A stretch of 10,149 bases of DNA from an uncultured Clostridia bacterium (GTDB lineage: Bacteria > Bacillota > Clostridia > Christensenellales > Borkfalkiaceae): NCBI GenBank assembly GCA_947589335.1, contig CANPZH010000049.1, positions 1 through 10,149 of the forward strand. Reading direction: 5' to 3'. The position numbers were made by a program, and so were the translations under genes. Positions 8,701-10,149 of this stretch are shown piece after piece; within the stretch, counting starts at the first letter, position 1; every line of letters starts with the position of its first letter. The notes under the pieces are model-generated. The model worked only from the letters and a program-made list of their open reading frames with translations. It had not been told where the DNA came from and searched no databases.

Positions 8701-9738
8701 GCGGAAACAGAAATAACGCCGATAACAAACAGAATGCTTTTCAATTTGGGCGGAGCATACTATTCAACGCTTCAAAACTACAGTAAACTCAACCCGAGCG
8801 GTGCGGATTTATATCTGAAAAATAGCGTACTGCGTTATGTTGCCAATGCCGCAATACAGGTATGGCAATCAACGAGGAACCTCTATTTTGAAAACGTCGT
8901 AATTAGCGAATGTTTGAGAGCTGTATCGCTCGAATCAAAGTCAACTGCACATTTTTATTTCAAAGGGTTCACCAATGTATTGAATTATCACAATGCCATG
9001 GGAATGCAAAATTCCTTCAGATTGATAAACGGCGGAGGGAGTTATTCAATGTATTTTGTTGAGAAAACCGGTTATCCAGAAGATCAGCCGGGTTTGACAG
9101 AGTGCGCAGTAAAAGATTATCTTGAATGGTTCGGGAAGGACGGTACCCGTGGCAAGGAGAATTATCGGTATTATGCCAATATGTTGGTTACAAATGGCTA
9201 TACGAGTCTGACGCAAAAATCGACAAAACAAAGCCATTATTGGGATAACGCAGCCTCCAAGTACGTCGAATCCCCCATCGAACAAGTTGGAATCGATTTT
9301 GCGGATGCGTTTATCGGAATGGATTTTGATTTTATTAAGATGGGCGTTGAATTCAGCACTTATGCGACACAAGCAAGCGTGGACGGCGGAAATGAAGATT
9401 TTACAAGCCGTAATATGGATTTGCTCTTTACCAATGCCCGTGATATTCGTCTCCTCTGCGAATATATGGGTATTAAGGCAGACGACACGCTTATCAAGAA
9501 CACCGAGCATATCCAATGGCACATGAACAAGGTACACCGTGACACTTCGCTCATCGAAGGTTGGGAAGACGACCATATCACGGCGCTCAAGCAATCGCTT
9601 CTTCACGCAAAGGAGAAAGGCGTATGGGACGGCAAATGGCCCGACGGCTCGTCGCTCGGCGACGCACTTCCCGAAGCCGCCGCGCAGATGATCGCGCTCC
9701 TCTCCGAGACTACTCTTCCTTCCAAGCGCGCCTTCTGA
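2743..9738 (+). CDS. Giant membrane-anchored Ig-like (BIG2) repeat protein with beta-helix-like tip, 2331 aa
   Basis: Predicted extracellular fibre-like protein. Start chosen at 2743 because AGGAG (2729-2733) lies 9 nt upstream and MKK plus a hydrophobic run (about residues 7-33) follows at once; the frame is open back to 2662 but that would overlap the permease and delay the signal. The run has no clear AxA cleavage site, so it may be an N-terminal anchor. In order: BIG2-like domains at about 35-124, 125-206 and 210-290 (e.g. VASVDEYGVVTAKFYGETY); an all-beta segment at 296-396; three composite repeats at 397-705, 706-1013 and 1014-1314; further beta modules to about 1640; a segment with VYKGYQQVRVFAKQSVYGG (about 1655-1675); a beta-helix-like region at about 1857-2120 rich in Asn, Tyr and short strands (e.g. 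LYLKNSVLRYVANAAIQVW); and a charged, more helical tail to 2331. No LPxTG, SLH, choline-binding or GW anchor at the C-terminus. An adhesin or glycan-binding role is inference; no catalytic motif is recognised. The 8376-9478 part differs sharply in base composition. Confidence 0.9.
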   Translation: MKKLMTSIIIILPLLILAILLVSGAILSLVTHIYVESVEFVDAGALVLTMEDEAAPPQKQLEVNVLPLKAENRGLVYTVENENVASVDEYGVVTAKFYGETYITVTSTENKAASAKRTVVVTDVAVHKLEWSEAPGSDLYEGETQELSVTVYPKEAANKSVVWRSSDESILRVGAGGVVTAVGAGEVTVTAVSEDSPEVTVSAVFHCHKQLVDLEVDRTLVVTSFTESVFPKVTPVPADADVTLAYRTDDPTVATVDANGRIIFRREGHVVITVTATDFGGKTVEKQKEYTSTDGYFLPPLFAQKEFTVDFDDYQNGEALPIPFADSLEDSYREFLGANYTVENVLTFDRETKTFRFTAPMPVGTKTVKAEVTALVYSAEQRAAVEYEDYFYLTVLRDAKEIAVSYMETADVAAITIEGRSLSFSAEGGSEGAARVSVSPENHTNELSYCLESGGDVAELSGAGALTFRSAGEATVRIVCTADKTVTAEKTVRVIYAPLGAGEKKVTVLSGQSEDGTLLLTMESETDRQVGVLYYTEPAGAVVEYTAESEGGPVVELRTENGARRIVPVRGGFATVKISLSSEGAGKTYSVRVYVDCPVTADDLTVALGGKPCEGSYGTTAKSVEYLFTAAERNSAMAGKKLYMSCSGGKNYAEEGRPSLSGAVAFGAELSTLAVKFGVEYGDLAKEFGADEERLAAAVQAVTILRDAESVSVSYRGTDEPASVLTSKKSLTFTTEQTGGVSLVNVSVKPTNHTNTIRYSLPAGEAATITREGVLTFSKAGEVTVRIELCAADGHTTAEKEILVAYVPLGAAEKEIEVSDASPDPLVLLMMSANGEKDTGVIRFTEPAGAKVEYSVEKGGEDVVRLEEKARVQRIVPQKGGFATVKIAVTPNEGESGTKKEYTVRVYVDRAVEASDFKISFGAAVCDGSFGTTLERVPFTAEVNGGEGCMAGKKIYVSYGNRRSDEAGSVFSDEIEFPRSLGRLIVTFGTEYDEDAEAFGAEDGLSSVTRVLERNAEEIAAVYGGVQTVKLAISANTVTFAEGQSGAAFVSVTVSPETHTDTLSYALEDGADGIAGLTGGKLTFSAPGTVCVKILLEREGEITLQKTVTVFYEPLGENEKVDLKNDRTDPFGLLFTPDDAAKEGVIYFTEPEGTEVEYEITEGAGTVIRLEDRNGIRHIVPIGGGFATVKIIVSPNGAQTEARREYTVETYVDLPVEAGDFEIAFNGELCEEAFRTSRGSVSYTVTLMDRNGSTNGKKLYIAAGGMTIEAEEGVLTLADDAFELTSDSLVMTFGVDYGERAAALGARGGTVTVVRAVSTSRGTLDEDPTVGYPDGTLQTAVENPIEFSDIGEEIVFTVEKAFSPADFDLAQSLPSIATTAYVKASVSEDGERITLTALKPCAGQPMPLSIGNKTFVLSVTVHAKADRISISCGGKELSDPHYDTLLSELTFHVTIWREDGLPVDNEEIEYSLDGDNWQKTDGSGNFTAEITALQEGLLRFRSADQGANGEVRIEKVLLEEFGLQFSVRGADGADAVFGEIQTVLGAEELSLAVPTNMQGFVTVKVLSARSDFLGGFGSTEEEFMSVISIDLSDAAGWDAEYVPEAGLIVLGGVKDEFRNTVVIACGEKTVNVELSRINLEWIEFTGFDSNNKANGGDVYKGYQQVRVFAKQSVYGGAEVDYFRMPVKALKKLVEEPTEADKVALSKLAWKFTGNNDAEKTSDVLTEQSGDSVKYLGTEYTVADLGGGKYALQTKDGETVVGADGKYVPGQPRVTWVDAFSEAEQGYVRIYFGGYTGLTETDVRNDYFGNFGEETDWTPAETHEDNYDKSGRTFAASEGAFSYLRLEGGDGAANGKNVHFNFNVLEGTDLYNVFDAAGYLSNHKKIVLHNNLYGPKEVIQNDENDAQFLDDEMSESFTAQTWSAKKARYEKDLIYGNGYQVNLKTVNDAINTKDTKTSGGMLQNGQENTAYGFRMGKLYNVTLKGTTAETEITPITNRMLFNLGGAYYSTLQNYSKLNPSGADLYLKNSVLRYVANAAIQVWQSTRNLYFENVVISECLRAVSLESKSTAHFYFKGFTNVLNYHNAMGMQNSFRLINGGGSYSMYFVEKTGYPEDQPGLTECAVKDYLEWFGKDGTRGKENYRYYANMLVTNGYTSLTQKSTKQSHYWDNAASKYVESPIEQVGIDFADAFIGMDFDFIKMGVEFSTYATQASVDGGNEDFTSRNMDLLFTNARDIRLLCEYMGIKADDTLIKNTEHIQWHMNKVHRDTSLIEGWEDDHITALKQSLLHAKEKGVWDGKWPDGSSLGDALPEAAAQMIALLSETTLPSKRAF
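3931..4857 (+). repeat. Composite stalk repeat, copy 1 (residues 397-705)
   Basis: First of three tandem protein repeats of about 305 residues. Landmarks in order: RDAKEIAVSY, ENHTNELSYCLE, YAPLGAGEKKVTV, YTEPAGAVVEY, IVPVRGGFATVKI, VYVDCPVTADDL, CEGSYGTT, MAGKKLYMSC and KFGVEYGDLAKEFGA. The first two thirds look like two degenerate BIG2-type Ig folds (A and B); the last third (C) is an unrecognised domain with one conserved Cys. Confidence 0.88.
4858..5781 (+). repeat. Composite stalk repeat, copy 2 (residues 706-1013)
   Basis: Second copy, with the same landmarks in the same order: RDAESVSVSY, TNHTNTIRYSLP, YVPLGAAEKEIEV, FTEPAGAKVEY, IVPQKGGFATVKI, VYVDRAVEASDF, CDGSFGTT, MAGKKIYVSY and TFGTEYDEDAEAFGA. 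The nucleotide sequence differs at many synonymous positions from copy 1 (compare the codons for GGFATVKI near 4456 and 5380), so the duplication is old. Confidence 0.88.
5782..6684 (+). repeat. Composite stalk repeat, copy 3 (residues 1014-1314)
   Basis: Third copy, the most divergent: RNAEEIAAVY, ETHTDTLSYALE, YEPLGENEKVDL, FTEPEGTEVEY, IVPIGGGFATVKI, TYVDLPVEAGDF, CEEAFRTS, TNGKKLYIAA and TFGVDYGERAAALGA. The single Cys of domain C is kept. The repeat ends at VVRAVS, corresponding to VTILRDA and VTRVLERNA at the earlier junctions. Confidence 0.85.
8376..9478 (+). other. AT-rich composition island inside the giant gene (residues about 1879-2245)
   Basis: GC content drops abruptly inside the reading frame. 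Hand counts of 60-base blocks give 37/60 at 8281-8340, 21/60 at 8401-8460, 26/60 at 8701-8760, 20/60 at 8941-9000 and 38/60 again at 9661-9720. Codon choice changes with it: ATA for Ile occurs at least six times here, while I noticed only two cases elsewhere in the gene (6544 and 7030); AAA, TTG, TTA and AGA also rise. The frame stays open throughout. The island coincides with most of the beta-helix-like tip, which points to domain exchange or horizontal acquisition. Confidence 0.82.
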
Positions 9739-9768
9739 CCTCCCACGGAAGACCGCATGGAATGTTTT

Positions 9769-9820
9769 GTCGCCCTGTCCGTCTCGCCGTTTCCCGGTCC
9801 TCGGACAGGGCGACTTTTTT
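9769..9820 (+). terminator. Rho-independent terminator of the operon
   Basis: A perfect 13-bp stem, GTCGCCCTGTCCG (9769-9781) with CGGACAGGGCGAC (9802-9814), encloses a 20-nt loop and is followed directly by six T. It starts 30 nt after the stop codon of the giant gene and closes the three-gene transcript. There is no matching T-run for the other strand except the weaker AAAAC side (TTTT at 9765-9768), so it might work modestly in both directions. Confidence 0.93.
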
Positions 9821-9864
9821 GTCTGTTCTCCCTTGCTGTCTCTCGAAGAGGCAAAGGTATATAT

Positions 9865-9991
9865 CATCCTTTACGTCACCCTGCTCCGCCTTCCTACTGT
9901 CATGGTACCTTGGGCGGCACGAGGAGCGTATGCGACGAAGTAGCAGGTGCGCCGCGGCATATTTGCCGCGGCGCACCATCCTTTACGTCAC
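9865..9991. repeat. 15-bp direct repeats CATCCTTTACGTCAC flanking a 97-bp spacer
   Basis: CATCCTTTACGTCAC occurs exactly at 9865-9879 and again at 9977-9991. Each copy opens a segment running into CTG and an AGCGTA...CGAAG motif (GAGCGTATGCGACGAAG near 9924; GAGCGTAGTCGAAG near 9995), so these look like two diverged copies of one small interspersed repeat placed head to tail. Confidence 0.7.
9946..9977. repeat. Perfect 14-bp hairpin without T-run
   Basis: GGTGCGCCGCGGCA (9946-9959) pairs completely with TGCCGCGGCGCACC (9964-9977) around the 4-nt loop TATT. The stem is very stable but is followed by ATCCTTTACG, so it is not a standard intrinsic terminator. It lies between the two direct repeats and its last base is the first base of the second, which suggests it belongs to the repeat element. 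Confidence 0.8.
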
Positions 9992-10074
9992 ACTGAGCGT
10001 AGTCGAAGCGTGAACCGCATTATAATGTGGTGCGATTCTTCGACACGCGCATTCTGCGCGGCTCAGAATGACGT
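9985..10074. repeat. Imperfect inverted repeat, REP/MITE-like interspersed element
   Basis: The left arm ACGTCACACTGAGC...GTCGAAG (9985-10008) mirrors the right arm CTTCGAC...GCTCAGAATGACGT (10038-10074) around the near-palindrome CCGCATTATAATGTGG (10015-10030). The right arm contains an extra nested hairpin, CGCGCA-TTC-TGCGCG (10046-10060), absent from the left. The AGCGTAGTCGAAG / TCAGAATGACG wording matches a non-coding repeat that I recall as widespread in gut Clostridia. No transposase is encoded, so mobility would depend on an enzyme elsewhere. Confidence 0.7.
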
Positions 10075-10085
10075 GATTGGGGATA

Positions 10086-10149
10086 ACACCCCCTCAGTCA
10101 CTCACTTCGTTCGTGCCAGCTCTTTGCGGCAGCAGGGACCGCCGCAAGG
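10086..10149. repeat. Start of another intergenic repeat, cut by the window end
   Basis: ACACCCCCTCAGTCACTCAC followed by TTCGTTCGTGCCAGCTC resembles a second family of short intergenic repeats seen in gut Firmicutes (from memory). A stem TTGCGGC (10124-10130) with GCCGCAA (10141-10147) closes a 10-nt loop, and the element probably continues beyond the window. No coding sequence is credible from 9739 to the end. Confidence 0.5.

Noticed and set aside
8376..9738. Diversity-generating retroelement target in the tip domain
   Set aside because: No reverse transcriptase, template repeat or accessory gene lies in the window, and the AT-rich zone is over 1 kb, much longer than a usual variable repeat. 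The ordinary codon shift fits exchange better than adenine mutagenesis.
9706..9738. LPSKR near the C-terminus as a sortase motif
   Set aside because: It lacks T and G of LPxTG and no hydrophobic span follows; the protein ends five to six residues later.
9946..9977. Hairpin read as a second terminator
   Set aside because: The stem is strong but no T-run follows in either direction, and it sits within repeated non-coding sequence.
9561..10013. Open frame of 150 codons past the end of the giant gene
   Set aside because: It starts inside the giant gene in another frame, runs through the terminator and the repeats, and has no ribosome site or recognisable motif.

Overview
The window reads as chromosomal DNA of an uncultured, fairly GC-rich low-oxygen Firmicute (Bacillota, Clostridia; my guess is a gut lineage near Christensenellales). 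This is inferred from the GGAGG-type ribosome binding sites, a textbook sigma-A promoter, a CcmA/Ecs-type ABC exporter, a giant BIG2-type Ig-like surface protein, and a short interspersed repeat ending in AGCGTAGTCGAAG of a kind I recall from gut Clostridia. No rRNA, tRNA, CRISPR array, transposase or phage gene is visible.

Layout. (1) 38-250, minus strand: a 70-residue XRE-type helix-turn-helix regulator. (2) 251-412: a divergent control region. It carries a perfect consensus promoter facing right (TTGACA, 17 bp, TATAAT) and two perfect inverted repeats of one design (ATGTGY-N3-RCACAT), one touching the -35 and one covering the -10, so the regulator is the obvious candidate repressor. A very short ORF with a strong ribosome binding site overlaps the start of the next gene. 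(3) 413-9738: a tight three-gene operon on the plus strand, made of an ABC ATPase, a polytopic permease (8-bp overlap) and, 13 bp further on, a 2331-residue membrane-anchored giant protein. (4) 9739-10149: a strong Rho-independent terminator, then a cluster of non-coding hairpins and inverted repeats.

The giant protein has an N-terminal membrane segment, three BIG2-like Ig domains, a stalk with three tandem copies of a composite module of about 305 residues (A-B-C), further all-beta modules, and a beta-helix-like region with a charged C-terminal tail. The stretch encoding the beta-helix (about 8376-9478) is far more AT-rich than the rest of the gene and uses different codons, while the last roughly 85 codons return to the host composition. 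This looks like a swapped or horizontally acquired tip on a conserved stalk.

Working model (inference): the XRE protein gates one strong promoter that drives an exporter together with an outward-facing fibre-like protein. The ABC pair may serve biogenesis, export or membrane housekeeping for the giant protein, or move an unrelated substrate. The surface protein's distal domain appears to evolve separately from its stalk.
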